From: Parvularia atlantis
Taxonomy: Eukaryota > Opisthokonta > Rotosphaerida
Assembly: GCA_943704415.1 (NCBI GenBank)
Contig: CALSCO010002197.1
Location: forward strand, 1 to 13,093
Direction: 5' to 3'
Length of the DNA stretch: 13,093 nt
A program made the translations under genes and the position numbers. Below the pieces are notes generated by a model. It worked only from the letters and a program-made list of their open reading frames with translations. It was not told where the DNA came from and searched no databases. Below are positions 1-9,195 of this stretch, piece by piece (the first letter of the stretch is position 1; each line of letters begins with the position of its first letter).

Positions 1-56
1 AGGTAAATTATGAATAAAAAAATTTACTTCAAAGAAATAAAATTTCTTAAGTAAAA

Positions 57-142
57 GGAAAGAGCGGGATTTGAACCCGCGAGATGATTTATCATCCGTT
101 GGTTTAGCATACCAATGCTTTCGACCACTCAGCCATCTCTCC
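57..142 (-). tRNA. trnS(gcu): tRNA-Ser(GCU)
   Basis: A complete class II tRNA can be folded on the minus strand. The acceptor GGAGAGA pairs with TCTTTCC (one G:U). The anticodon arm is TTGGT-ATGCTAA-ACCAA, giving anticodon GCU, followed by a long variable arm and a T-arm with the TTCAAAT loop. The length of 86 nt suits a serine tRNA. The base after the acceptor, the discriminator, reads U, which is unusual for Ser (see findings). It lies directly downstream of the rnl 3' end, separated by a GC-rich hairpin. Confidence 0.95.
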
Positions 143-149
143 ATTTAAT

Positions 150-182
150 GGGGACCCCCCCCACTTTGGCGAGGGGGGTGGG
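150..182. repeat. GC-rich hairpin between rnl and trnS(GCU)
   Basis: A run of eight C (155-162) faces a run of six G (173-178) across a short loop, so a stem of at least six G:C pairs can form; an alternative CCAC/GTGG pairing is also possible. It stands out sharply from the AT-rich surroundings. It sits just past the rnl 3' end and before trnS(GCU) in the direction of transcription, so it could be a processing or termination structure, or a mobile GC cluster. The function is inferred only. Confidence 0.6.
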
Positions 183-194
183 AATTGAACATAA

Positions 195-572
195 TAATGA
201 ATGAAAATTCTACAAAATATTAGTACTAGTAAGCTTAATATATCACTATACTTACACCTCTAGCCTATCCTTATAAAATAATGCGATGTTCTTTCGCAAT
301 TTTTAAAAAGAAAATAAGTTTTAAGAAAAAATTCCCGCTTAGATGCTTTCAGCGGTTATAATTTCCATACGTGACTACTCAGTGATGCCAATGGAATGAC
401 AACTGATACATCAGAGATATGTCCTTCCCAATCCTCTCGTACTAAGGTCGGCCTCTTTCAATTTTCTAACACTAACAGTAGATAGGGACCGAACTGTCTT
501 ACGACGTTCTAAACCCAGCTCACGTACCACTTTAATTGGCGAACAGCCAAACCCTTGGAACCTTTTCCAGCT

Positions 573-607
<35 letters not shown>

Positions 608-1221
608 GACTCCGTCGATATGAGCTCTTGGGAGTCATCAGCCTGTTATCCCTAGAGTACCTTTTATCCGTTGAGCGATGATCCTTCCACGCAGGATCAC
701 CGGATCATTATGACCGACTTTCGTCCCTGTTCGACTTGTGAGTCTTACAGTCAAGCAAGCTTCTATCATTAAACTCACCAGTTGATTTCCGACCAACTTG
801 AGCTTACCTTTGTACACCTCCGTTACTCTTTGGGAGGTTACCGCCCCAGTAAAACTACCCGCTTTACAGTGTCCGATGAAGATCGTTAGCTCTTATAAAT
901 AAGAAGAGTGGTATTTCATGAATGTTTAACAAACCTAAGATAATTGTTCTTAAACTCCCACTTATGCTACACATCTCATTCATATTCGCACTGTAGAGTT
1001 ATAGTAAAGGTTCATAGGGTCTTTCCGTCTAGCTGTTAGAACTCCGCATCTTCACGGAGAATTCAATTTCACTGAGTCAATGTTGGAGACAGTGGGGAAG
1101 TCGTTACACCATTCATGCAGGACGGAACTTACCCGCCAAGGAATTTCGCTACCTTTGGACCGTTATGGTTACAGCCGCCGTTTACTGGGGATTCCATTCA
1201 TAGCATTCACTAATCCTTTTA

Positions 1222-1256
<35 letters not shown>

Positions 1257-2945
1257 GTCATCTTACGATTTAGCAGAGTCTTGTGTTTTTAGTAAACAGT
1301 CGCTTCCCCCTATTATGTGTCACTTCCTTAAGTTTATTAAGGGAGTACTCTTTATTCCTAAGTTACAGAGTTATTTTGCCGAGTTCCTTCAACATTGTTC
1401 TCTCAATTGCCTTAGTATTCTCTACCTATTCACCTGTGTCGGTTTAGGGTACGGTTTTATATATAAATTTTCTAGGATGACATCAAATAAAAAATATCTC
1501 TCCAATATTTATATTTCTTATTTTTCAAAATCATCAAATATTTTAATATATACCCATCGAGTAGAACTTTCGTTTTTCTCTTAGGGACCGTTGAACTCCA
1601 GGAGGATTAACCTAGCCTAACATGGAAACCCTTGAACTTACGGCAACAATAATTTTCATATTGTAATTCGCTACTCATGTCAGCATAATTTCTTCTGATA
1701 TATCCAATAACTTTCACAAGTTATATTCAACTACCTACAGAATATTCCGCTACCATGAAATTTCATTCCATTCACCCTATCGGTGGATAACTTGAGCCCC
1801 TCTACATTTTTGGCGCAAAATGGCTTTTTTAGACCAGTGAGCTGTTACGCTTTCTTAAAAGGATGGCTGCTTCCAAGCCCACCTACTGGTTGTATTGGCC
1901 ATAGAACCTCCTTTAAATCACTAAGTTATCACTTGGGGACCTTAAAGAATGATTAGGGTTGTTTCCCTTTTGACGAAGGATCTTAGCACCCCTCGTCTGT
2001 CTGTTATTTATATATTCCTTAACATTAAAAGTTTAGTTGAACTTGGTAAGGCTTTGGACCCCCCTTATTCATCTAGAGCTTTACCTTCAAGGATGATGTT
2101 CAATAACGATTTACCTAAATATATTTCGCGGAAAACCAGCTATTTCCAAGTTTGATTAGCCTTTCACCCCTAACCACAAGTCATCCCAGGATATTGCTAC
2201 ATACACGGGTTTGGTCCTCCAATATGTGTTACCATATCTTCAACCTGCTCATGGCTAGATCACTTGGTTTCGGGTCTAATTCATGAAACTATCGTTTTTT
2301 AAAACTCGCGTTAACTAAGCCTTCACCTCATGGGCTTAAGCTTGCTTCATGAATTAACTCGCTGACCCATTATACAAAAGGTACGTTGTTACAAATAATA
2401 TTGTTTCAACTGCTTGTAAATATTCAGTTTCAGATTCTTTTGACTCCAATCTCATGGTTCTTTTCATCTTTCCCTCACGGTACTTTTACACTATAGATCA
2501 TTGGTGATTACTTAGGCTTGGAAGGTGGTCCTCCCATTTTCAGACAAGACTCCACTTATCCCATCTTACTCCTCTTAAAAGATAAATTATTAGATACGGG
2601 GCTATCACCCACTATGGCGATATACTCTCTAGTTTTCTCCCTTATTCTTCCTTGGGGTATTACTAATATTTCTTCTATAACATTTATCTTTCATAAGCCT
2701 TATTCATTTTCGCTCGCCACTACTCATGAAGTCTCGGTTGATTTCCTTTCCTTTGGCTAATGAGATGTTTCAGTTCGCCAAGTTATATTCATAAAAATTT
2801 TTATGATAAAAATTCTTTTTAGGTTTTCCTTTAAGATACTCATAAATCAACAATTTTTTTTCATTATGATTTTTCGAAAACAAACGTCTTTAATACCAAT
2901 GCCAAGACATCCCCTGAATACTCTTTTAATTTTTTCAGTTCACAT
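195..2945 (-). rRNA. rnl: Mitochondrial large subunit ribosomal RNA (23S-like)
   Basis: The minus strand reads as a bacterial-type 23S rRNA about 2.75 kb long, slightly shorter than the E. coli molecule. Near the 5' end is GGGGATGTCTTGGC, matching the conserved GGATGCCTTGGC-like segment. Peptidyl-transferase and domain V/VI blocks are readable between about 450 and 850. Near the 3' end GATAGGCTAGAGGTGTAAG and GTACTAAT match conserved 3' sequences. The ends are estimated: GAACTGAAAA near 2942 pairs with TTTTCATTC near 199 with one bulged base, which suits the terminal helix. No interrupting intron or ORF was evident; open frames inside it are chance. trnA lies 50 bp upstream and trnS(GCU) downstream. 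Confidence 0.95.
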
Positions 2946-2994
2946 GAAATATGTTCTTGCCCTTATTTTTATAATTTTAATAAATATTTTTTAC

Positions 2995-3066
2995 TGGAGA
3001 CGACCGGACTTGAACCGATAACCCCGTGAGTGCAATTCACATATTCTACCATTGAACTACGTCCCC
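2995..3066 (-). tRNA. trnA(ugc): tRNA-Ala(UGC)
   Basis: Minus-strand cloverleaf of 72 nt. The acceptor GGGGACG pairs with CGTCTCC (one G:U). The anticodon arm is TGTGA-ATTGCAC-TCACG, giving anticodon UGC. The T-loop is TTCAAGT and the discriminator is A. It is the last of three tRNAs (L, E, A) before rnl. Confidence 0.94.
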
Positions 3067-3075
3067 AGATAAAAA

Positions 3076-3147
3076 CGACCCTTACGGGATTTGAACCCGT
3101 GTTACTGCTGTGAAGGAGCAGTGTCCTAACCACTAGACGAAAGGGAC
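3076..3147 (-). tRNA. trnE(uuc): tRNA-Glu(UUC), with acceptor mismatch
   Basis: Minus-strand cloverleaf of 72 nt. The anticodon arm is CTGCT-CCTTCAC-AGCAG, giving anticodon UUC, and the T-loop is TTCAAAT. The acceptor GTCCCTT faces AAGGGTC, so positions 2 and 71 form a U:U mismatch while the other six pairs are standard. The discriminator G is normal for Glu. It sits between trnL(UAA) and trnA with a 9-bp gap to trnA. Confidence 0.94.
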
Positions 3148-3184
3148 CTAAAAAAAAATTTTTATTAATTATAAATTTTCCCCA

Positions 3185-3265
3185 TACCCACTATCGGACT
3201 TGAACCGATACTTACTAAGAAAACAAATTTTAAGTCTGTCGTGTCTACCATTCCACCAAGTGGGC
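3185..3265 (-). tRNA. trnL(uaa): tRNA-Leu(UAA)
   Basis: Minus-strand class II tRNA of 81 nt. The acceptor GCCCACT faces AGTGGGT, with a G1:U72 wobble at the end. The anticodon arm is ACAGA-CTTAAAA-TTTGT, giving anticodon UAA. A variable arm follows, then T-loop TTCAAGT and discriminator A. It lies 11 bp downstream of the rps3 stop codon. Confidence 0.94.
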
Positions 3266-3276
3266 AGAGTTTATTT

Positions 3277-4905
3277 TTATTTATTTTTATAAATATTTTT
3301 TAAATTTTTTTTAATTTTTAATTTTTTATTAATTTTTAAACGTTTATTTTTTTTTAAATTTTTATTAATTTTTAAATTTTTATTAATTTTTAAATTTTTA
3401 TTTTTTTTTAATGCTTTTTTCTTATTGACTGTTAATTTTAAAAGTTTATTTTTTTTTAATGCTTTTTTCTTATTGTATATTAATTTTAAATTTTTATTTT
3501 TTTTTTTCTTTTTATTACCTATTAATTTTAAAAGTTTATTTTTATTTAATTTAGATAAAAAGAATTTAAAATTATTAATGATTTTTTTTTTATTTAATAC
3601 ATTTAAAAAAGGTTTATAAGAAATATTTGATCTATTTAATGAATTCGGATAATTTTTACTTGGTAAATAATTAATCCAAATTTTAAACGCAGTAGCTCCA
3701 TATTTGGTGATGGCATTCATGAAATTAAAATCTATATATTGTTTTAAGTTATGTGAAGAAATAGAACCAAAATACACTCTTTTACTTTTTGATCTTCCTT
3801 TTGACCAAAGTTTTCCTGCATATTTCATGCGAAAACCCTTTATTTTTAAAGTTTTTTGATTTTGATATTTTAATGTTTCTGCTAGATTTTTAAGTTTTTT
3901 ATTTAAATTTTTATATAAAAAGTAAAATTTTTTTTTATTTCTTGGATTTTTTAATAGGTTACATAATAAATGAGTTAAATAAAAAGCATTATAATTAATT
4001 TTAGAGATCTTATGAGATCTTTTTATAAAAAGAGTAATATTAGTATTTGTAATATATTTTAAATTTGATCTAATTTTTGCTAATGCAACTTCTTCATTTC
4101 TAATTTCTGGTTCAGATGGTGGTACTACTTCATTTGGACCCAATTCTTCATCAGAATCTGGATCTAAATTAGGTATTATGACTTTATTAATATTTTTTGT
4201 TGAATTATTAATATTTTTTGTTGAATTATTAATATTTTTTATTGAATTATTAATATTTTTTATTGAATTATTAATATTTTTTGTTAAACCCTTATTACTT
4301 GAGAATTTAGTTAAAATATTTGTATTTTTTAATAAATTATTTAAATTTTCATTTGGATTAATACTTAATTTTAATAATTCTATTAAGGAGTATTTTTTAT
4401 TTTTTACTTCTGGTTTTATTTTTTGATTTAAAATTTTTTGATTAATTTTTTTGATATCAAAATGGCAAAGAGCGGGATAATAACTTATTTTTCTTAATCG
4501 TAAAAATGATTTTAAATTTAATTCATTTTTTAGATTGAATAATTCCTTTAATCTCACATTTGATGATATTTTGGATCTTTGTTTATAAAATATTTTTCGT
4601 TTACGTGATCTTTTTTTTAATAGTTCTTCATATTGAAATCTTCTTCTTCTTTTATCTGTTTTTATTAATGTCATATTTAATAATAAATGAAGAACATTTG
4701 ATTTACGATATATATGTTGTATATTAGTTATAATATTTCTTTTTCTTTTATTTTTACGATATATACCTTTTATATAATTTTGAATTTTTAAATCTTCTTT
4801 TAATAAACGACTATAACCATTAGAAAATCTTGGATGATACCAATATGATTTCCAAGTTCTAGTAATACCTAATCTCATACCTATTGGATGTACATTTTGT
4901 CCCAT
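3277..4905 (-). CDS. rps3: Ribosomal protein S3, expanded form
   Basis: This encodes small-subunit ribosomal protein S3 (uS3), which sits at the mRNA entry side of the 30S-like subunit. The N-terminus [18 protein letters not shown] (residues 1-18) matches the S3 start. The conserved C-terminal block lies at about 355-412, with [34 protein letters not shown] and [10 protein letters not shown]. At 542 residues it is more than twice the bacterial length. The extra parts are a long basic spacer, a heptapeptide repeat at 208-240, an acidic patch with [12 protein letters not shown] at about 245-256, and a Lys/Asn/Leu-rich low-complexity tail from 413 to the end. Large insertions are common in protist mitochondrial S3. 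It ends in TAA, starts 7 bp after the nad6 stop, and is not followed by rpl16, its usual bacterial neighbour. Confidence 0.93.
   Translation of the reverse strand: MGQNVHPIGMRLGITRTWKSYWYHPRFSNGYSRLLKEDLKIQNYIKGIYRKNKRKRNIITNIQHIYRKSNVLHLLLNMTLIKTDKRRRRFQYEELLKKRSRKRKIFYKQRSKISSNVRLKELFNLKNELNLKSFLRLRKISYYPALCHFDIKKINQKILNQKIKPEVKNKKYSLIELLKLSINPNENLNNLLKNTNILTKFSSNKGLTKNINNSIKNINNSIKNINNSTKNINNSTKNINKVIIPNLDPDSDEELGPNEVVPPSEPEIRNEEVALAKIRSNLKYITNTNITLFIKRSHKISKINYNAFYLTHLLCNLLKNPRNKKKFYFLYKNLNKKLKNLAETLKYQNQKTLKIKGFRMKYAGKLWSKGRSKSKRVYFGSISSHNLKQYIDFNFMNAITKYGATAFKIWINYLPSKNYPNSLNRSNISYKPFLNVLNKKKIINNFKFFLSKLNKNKLLKLIGNKKKKKNKNLKLIYNKKKALKKNKLLKLTVNKKKALKKNKNLKINKNLKINKNLKKNKRLKINKKLKIKKNLKNIYKNK
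4186..4284 (-). repeat. 21-bp tandem repeat inside rps3
   Basis: About five copies of a 21-bp unit run in frame through rps3 and encode the heptapeptide KNINNS(I/T). Copies differ by only one or two bases (Ile and Thr variants), which suggests recent slippage expansion. It lies in the non-conserved spacer between the N- and C-terminal S3 domains, so it is probably neutral for ribosome binding. Confidence 0.85.
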
Positions 4906-4912
4906 GATTCTT

Positions 4913-5518
4913 TTATGCTTTTAATATTATAGATTTTGAAAAATGACTTGAAGATTGTTTAAATACCTCTTGTGATTTTATATTTATATGAGAATGAAGT
5001 GTTAATACTATGGCTCCAATCATGGCAACCAATAATATAAAACTAGACATCCAAAATAAAGGAAAATACATAGTATAAAGATATAAACCTAAAATTTCTA
5101 AATTAGAAAAATTTATAAAATGATTTGTCCAAGAATTCATGGAAATATCATGAGAATAATTATAATATAAAGAAATTAAATCTTTATCTATAAGTAAAGT
5201 AATTTCAAAAAAGAAAAGAATGGCCATTAGGGCACCAATGGGTAAATAACGTAACATATTTTCATTTAATTCAACTAATTTGATGTTTAACATCATGACT
5301 ATAAATAAAAATAATATGGCAATGGCTCCAACATAAACAATGATAAAAATAATGGCCAAAAACTCTACTCCAAGAAGTATGAAAAGTCCTGCACCATTTA
5401 AAAAAACTAAAACTAAATAAAATACTGAATGAATAGGATTTTTTGCACTAATTACCATCATGGACAGAGCCATGGCTAATGTGGCAAATCCATAAAATAA
5501 TATATATTCAAGATTCAT
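4913..5518 (-). CDS. nad6: NADH dehydrogenase subunit 6 (complex I, NuoJ family)
   Basis: This is a hydrophobic core subunit of the membrane arm of respiratory complex I in the inner mitochondrial membrane. The family signature [16 protein letters not shown] is at residues 61-76; it contains the conserved glycine-rich third helix involved in coupling. The usual N-terminal helix leads into [14 protein letters not shown] at about 24-37, and the last helix carries [12 protein letters not shown] at 166-177. At 201 residues with five predicted spans it matches typical protist Nad6. It starts with ATG 3 bp after the rps13 stop codon and is followed by rps3 after 7 bp, so the three are probably one transcript. 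The stop is TAA. Confidence 0.97.
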   Translation of the reverse strand: MNLEYILFYGFATLAMALSMMVISAKNPIHSVFYLVLVFLNGAGLFILLGVEFLAIIFIIVYVGAIAILFLFIVMMLNIKLVELNENMLRYLPIGALMAILFFFEITLLIDKDLISLYYNYSHDISMNSWTNHFINFSNLEILGLYLYTMYFPLFWMSSFILLVAMIGAIVLTLHSHINIKSQEVFKQSSSHFSKSIILKA

Positions 5519-5521
5519 TTT

Positions 5522-5968
5522 TTATTTTTTATTATTTTTTTTTTTATTATTTTTTTTAATAATTTTTTTTTTTTCTTTTAATTTTTGTTTTTTTAAGTTT
5601 TTAACTTTAGATTTTTTTATTAATTTATTAGATAAATATTTTTGAGTTCTACCATTACTGCGAGTTCGTTGTCCACGAACGGGTAAACCATAATTATGTC
5701 TTAATCCTCTATAACATTTTATCAATATTAATTTTTCCACATCCGATTTTATTTTCTTTTTTAAATCCATATTTATAGTATAATTTTTTATTTCATTCAT
5801 TAATGAATTAATTTGTGAATCTGTTAAAGAACCAACAGCATATTGTGGATTAATATTTAATTTATGACAAATTTTTGTAGAAGTTTTTCGACCAATGCCA
5901 TAAAAAGCACTTAAAGCTATTTTAACTGATTTTTTTTCAGAAAGATTAACACCTAAGATATATAACAT
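5522..5968 (-). CDS. rps13: Ribosomal protein S13
   Basis: This encodes uS13, the head protein of the small ribosomal subunit that contacts the large subunit and P-site tRNA. The N-terminus MLYILGVNLSEKKSVKIAL and FYGIGRKTSTKIC (about 23-35) form the helix-hairpin-helix-like part. The S13 signature is clear at residues 84-110, with KCYRGLRHNYGLPVRGQRTR followed by SNGRTQK. The core ends near residue 115. A tail of about 30 residues, almost only Lys, Asn and Ile, extends to 148 and is longer than in the bacterial protein; it mirrors the tail on rps3. The ATG at 5968 is the natural family start. trnV starts divergently only 26 bp upstream. Confidence 0.95.
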   Translation of the reverse strand: MLYILGVNLSEKKSVKIALSAFYGIGRKTSTKICHKLNINPQYAVGSLTDSQINSLMNEIKNYTINMDLKKKIKSDVEKLILIKCYRGLRHNYGLPVRGQRTRSNGRTQKYLSNKLIKKSKVKNLKKQKLKEKKKIIKKNNKKKNNKK

Positions 5969-5994
5969 TTTTATTATATAATATAATAATAAAA

Positions 5995-6067
5995 GAATAA
6001 TTAGCTCAATAGGTAGAGCATCTCGTTTACACCGAGAGGGTTAGTGGTTCGAGTCCGCTATTATTCA
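5995..6067 (+). tRNA. trnV(uac): tRNA-Val(UAC), plus strand
   Basis: Cloverleaf of 73 nt on the plus strand. The acceptor GAATAAT pairs perfectly with ATTATTC. The D-arm is GCTC-AATAGGTA-GAGC. The anticodon arm is TCTCG-TTTACAC-CGAGA, giving UAC, with T-loop TTCGAGT and discriminator A. It is one of only two plus-strand genes here, divergent from rps13 and convergent with trnK. Confidence 0.95.
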
Positions 6068-6110
6068 ATTTTTTAAAAATTAATAAAAATATTAAAATAT
6101 AATATTTTTA

Positions 6111-6183
6111 TGAGTGCATTGGGACTTGAACCCAAAACCAACGGATTAAAAGTCCGCTGCTCTATCCATTGAGCTATGCACCC
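6111..6183 (-). tRNA. trnK(uuu): tRNA-Lys(UUU)
   Basis: Minus-strand cloverleaf of 73 nt. The acceptor GGGTGCA pairs with TGCACTC (one G:U at 2:71). The anticodon arm is GCGGA-CTTTTAA-TCCGT, giving UUU, with T-loop TTCAAGT and discriminator A. It lies about 80 bp downstream of the rns 3' end. Confidence 0.95.
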
Positions 6184-6264
6184 CAAACTTAGTTTACCCT
6201 CAAGAAAATATGAATAAATATAAAATAAAATTTAATTTTGGATGACAGAAGTTTTCCTACATAC

Positions 6265-7045
6265 GCATATTTTACTCCAACAGCAGGTTCCCCTACCATT
6301 ACCTTGTTACGACTTCACCTTAGTTACACATCTACCGTAATTGATAACCTTAAAATATTTCTTCATGAATAAAACGACATAACGCAAATAAATTCATGAA
6401 TAACATTTTATTAGTTATGCAACTTCAGACAAGACGAACTTCCAAGGTGTGACGGGCGGTGTGTACAAGATCCGTGTACATATTCACCGTGGCGTGCTGA
6501 TCCACGATTACTAGCGATTCCACCTTCATGTTCTCGAGTTGCAGAGAACAATCTGAACTAACATGATGTTTAAGGATTTGCTCAGACTCACATCTTTGCT
6601 TCCCTTTGTAATCATGATTGTAGCACGTGTGTAGCCCAGCCCATAAAGGCCATGAGGACTTGACGTCATCCCATTCTTCCCCCAATCTGTTTATATATAA
6701 AGAAAAAGAGATTGGACTTAATATGGTGTCTTTAGAGTACGATTTAATATTTTATATATCACAGTAGTATATATATAAAATATTAATAAAATATTAATAA
6801 AATGAATAATATTCTCGTGTAACTAAAGATAAGGGTTTCGCTCGTTTCTTGGAATTAACCAGACGTTTCACAACACGAGCTGACGACAGCCATGCAACAC
6901 CTGTGTAAAGTACCCCATATTAGAAAAAAAAATTAAGATAAAGATTAATCCAACTGTAATAGGGTCTAATGATCATTTCTGTTCATTATTTCATTAAAAT
7001 AGTGAAGACTTCACATGCAAGAGCTGGTAAGGTTTTGCGCGTTGT

Positions 7046-7079
<34 letters not shown>

Positions 7080-7082
7080 AAT

Positions 7083-7115
<33 letters not shown>

Positions 7116-7985
7116 TCGTACTTCCCAGGCGGAGTGTTAGAACGTTAGTTGAAACATTAGAGATTTATTCTCCAAGATTAAACACTCATGATTGACAGCT
7201 ATGGACTACCAGGGTCTCTAATCCTGTTTGCTCCCCATACCTTCGTGCCTCAGCGTCAGAATTCAGCCAGATAGTTGCCTTCGCCCGTGGTTTTCCTTTT
7301 AGTATATCCGCATTTCATCACTCCTCTAAAAATTCTACTATCCTTACTGATTCTCTAGTCACATTAGTTTTGAAAAGTTTTCCAAAGTTAAACTCTGGAT
7401 TTTTTATTTCAAATTTATGGACCACCTACACACCCTTTACGCCCAGTTATGAAGAATAACGCTTGTCCCCCCCGTATTACCGCGGCTGCTGGCACGAGGT
7501 TGGCCGGGACTTCATTTTCAAGTACTTTCATTATAATCCTTGACGACAGAAATTTATGATCTATTTAACCTAAGTTTCTTCATGTAAACTCCTTCACGCG
7601 ATATTGCTGGATCAGGCTTTCGCCCATTGTCCAAGATTCCTCACTGCTGCCTCCTTCTGGAGGATGGGCCTTGTCTCAGTCCCATTGTGGCTGATCATCC
7701 TCTCAGATCAACTAAGGATCTTCGGCTTGGTAAGCCTTTACCTCACCAACTACCTAATCCTCTCCGAGCCCATCTTACAGCGATAAATCTTTTTAGATAT
7801 TAGGTATTTTTATTATTCCCGAAGGAATTTTCTCTCTAAAAGAGATCTAATTATCCCTAACTGTAAGGGAGGTACCCAGATATTACTCACCCGGAAGCCA
7901 AGGAGTTAATACTCCATTAGACTCGCATGTGTTAAGCATATCGCCAGCGTTCATTCCGAGCTAGGATCAAACTCTAAAATAAATA
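6265..7985 (-). rRNA. rns: Mitochondrial small subunit ribosomal RNA (16S-like)
   Basis: The minus strand reads as a 16S-type rRNA of about 1.7 kb. Near the 5' end AGAGTTTGATCCTAGCTCGG and GAACGCTGGCG match the universal start. The 530-loop region CAGCAGCCGCGGTAATACGG, the 790-region GATTAGAGACCCTGGTAGTC, the 900-region AAACTCAAAGGAATTGACGG, the 1390 decoding segment (ACACACCGCCCGTCAC) and 3' AAGTCGTAACAAGGTA are all readable. The 3' end is estimated from CCTGCTGTTGGAGTAAAAT; no CCTCC anti-Shine-Dalgarno is seen after it. No intron is evident. Open frames inside are chance. ccmC lies upstream and trnK downstream. Confidence 0.95.
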
Positions 7986-8078
7986 TTATGATAAATATTA
8001 AAAATATTATCATTTTAATATCTTCCTAATAATATGCTAGTACTTACTTTCTGTAATCCAAATAATTTTATTTTTTAT

Positions 8079-8789
8079 TTAAAAATAATAACTTTCTATT
8101 TTACGTAAAATAATTTCTTTTCTAATTTCTAATAAAAAAATACTAAAACCATATAATATTAAACCTAAAAAACATAAAAAAAGTGAAATGGAAATAGATA
8201 AATCTAAAGTTATATAATTTTGTGTAACACTTGAGGTTTGATGAAGTGTATTCCACCAATGAACACTATATTTTATGATGGGTATATTAATAAAACCTAT
8301 GATGGCCAATATAGAACTATTATTCATGGCTTTTATTCTAACATCTTGAATGTTATCCATGATTAAATAACCCAAATAAAGAAAAAAAAGAATTAAAACA
8401 GAAGTTAATCGGGCATCCCAAGCCCAAAATGTACCCCAAGTGGGTCTTCCCCATAAGGAACCTGTGATTAATGTTATAAGACTAAAATTTATACCGATAT
8501 AACCATGTATTTTAGCTATAAAATACATTAAAACATGTTTATTAATTAAATAAATAAAACTAAATAAAGCTACTAATGCATAATATATTAAAGATAACCA
8601 AGCAGCCGTCACATGAATATAAATTATTCTAAAATTCTCTCCTTGTTGAAAATCTTTTTCTGTTACATAAATTCCTAAATAAAGGGAAGATATTAAAAAT
8701 ATAAAACTTATTATTAAAAATAAAGGTAAATAAATTTGAGAAATATATATAATAACTTTAGGTTTTAATAAATCATAAAATTTATACAT
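8079..8789 (-). CDS. ccmC: Haem handling protein CcmC (cytochrome c maturation, System I)
   Basis: CcmC is an inner-membrane protein that presents haem to the chaperone CcmE in System I cytochrome c maturation. The diagnostic tryptophan-rich WWD motif is at residues 113-130, with WGRPTWGTFWAWDARLTS. It is flanked by the two expected haem-ligand regions: H59 in YIHVTAAWLS and H177 in VHWWNTLHQTSS (H183 is also conserved). About six membrane spans are predicted, and 236 residues is the normal length. The start ATG at 8789 lies 13 bp after the nad3 stop, suggesting co-transcription. Its presence implies that the other Ccm proteins are encoded elsewhere, in this mtDNA or the nucleus. Use of TGG for the WWD tryptophans supports the standard code. 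Confidence 0.96.
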   Translation of the reverse strand: MYKFYDLLKPKVIIYISQIYLPLFLIISFIFLISSLYLGIYVTEKDFQQGENFRIIYIHVTAAWLSLIYYALVALFSFIYLINKHVLMYFIAKIHGYIGINFSLITLITGSLWGRPTWGTFWAWDARLTSVLILFFLYLGYLIMDNIQDVRIKAMNNSSILAIIGFINIPIIKYSVHWWNTLHQTSSVTQNYITLDLSISISLFLCFLGLILYGFSIFLLEIRKEIILRKIESYYF

Positions 8790-8802
8790 TTTATTTTTTT
8801 AT

Positions 8803-9159
8803 TTATTGCCAATCTAATGCTCCCTTTTTCCATTCATAAATAAAACCAATAGTTAAAATCAAAAGAAAAATAAACATTGTAAAATAACCAAATTGAAGTA
8901 TTTTATTAAAAGTTAAAGCCCATGGAAATAAAAACATAACTTCTAAATCAAATATAATAAATAAAATTCCTACTAAATAAAAGCGAACGTCAAATTTATG
9001 ACGAGCATCTGAAAAAGGATTAAATCCACATTCATAAGCAGACATTTTTTCGGGATCTGCTTGTTGAACTGCTAAAACATAAGAGGCTAATAATAATATA
9101 ACAGCTATTATAAAGGAAGAAATCATATAAATTAAAGTGGCTCCATATTCGTAATTCAT
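8803..9159 (-). CDS. nad3: NADH dehydrogenase subunit 3 (complex I, NuoA family)
   Basis: This is a small membrane-arm subunit of complex I located near the quinone site. It has three hydrophobic spans. The first loop carries the conserved YECGFNPFSDAR (residues 42-53), including the cysteine exposed in the active/deactive transition. KFDVRFYLVGILFIIFDLEV follows at 55-74, then MFLFPW, and the ending YEWKKGALDW is typical. Length (118 residues) is standard. The ATG at 9159 is the only sensible start. trnM lies 36 bp upstream and ccmC 13 bp downstream, so a trnY-trnM-nad3-ccmC run processed at the tRNAs is likely. Confidence 0.98.
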   Translation of the reverse strand: MNYEYGATLIYMISSFIIAVILLLASYVLAVQQADPEKMSAYECGFNPFSDARHKFDVRFYLVGILFIIFDLEVMFLFPWALTFNKILQFGYFTMFIFLLILTIGFIYEWKKGALDWQ

Positions 9160-9195
9160 TTTTTTTTTATAATTTAATTATATTTTTATCTTCAG

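Noticed and set aside
411-2760. Several 68-89 codon open frames on both strands
   Set aside because: They lie entirely inside the conserved large-subunit rRNA and have no protein-like composition or motif.
195-2945. Possible group I or II intron in rnl
   Set aside because: Conserved blocks are contiguous, total length is ordinary, and no intron core or endonuclease ORF was seen. The same holds for cox1 and rns.
3425-4426. Plus-strand Phe/Leu-rich frames opposite rps3
   Set aside because: They are the antisense of lysine/asparagine-rich codons and the heptad repeat in rps3.
6425-7786. Open frames of 60-86 codons
   Set aside because: They overlap highly conserved small-subunit rRNA segments and are chance frames.
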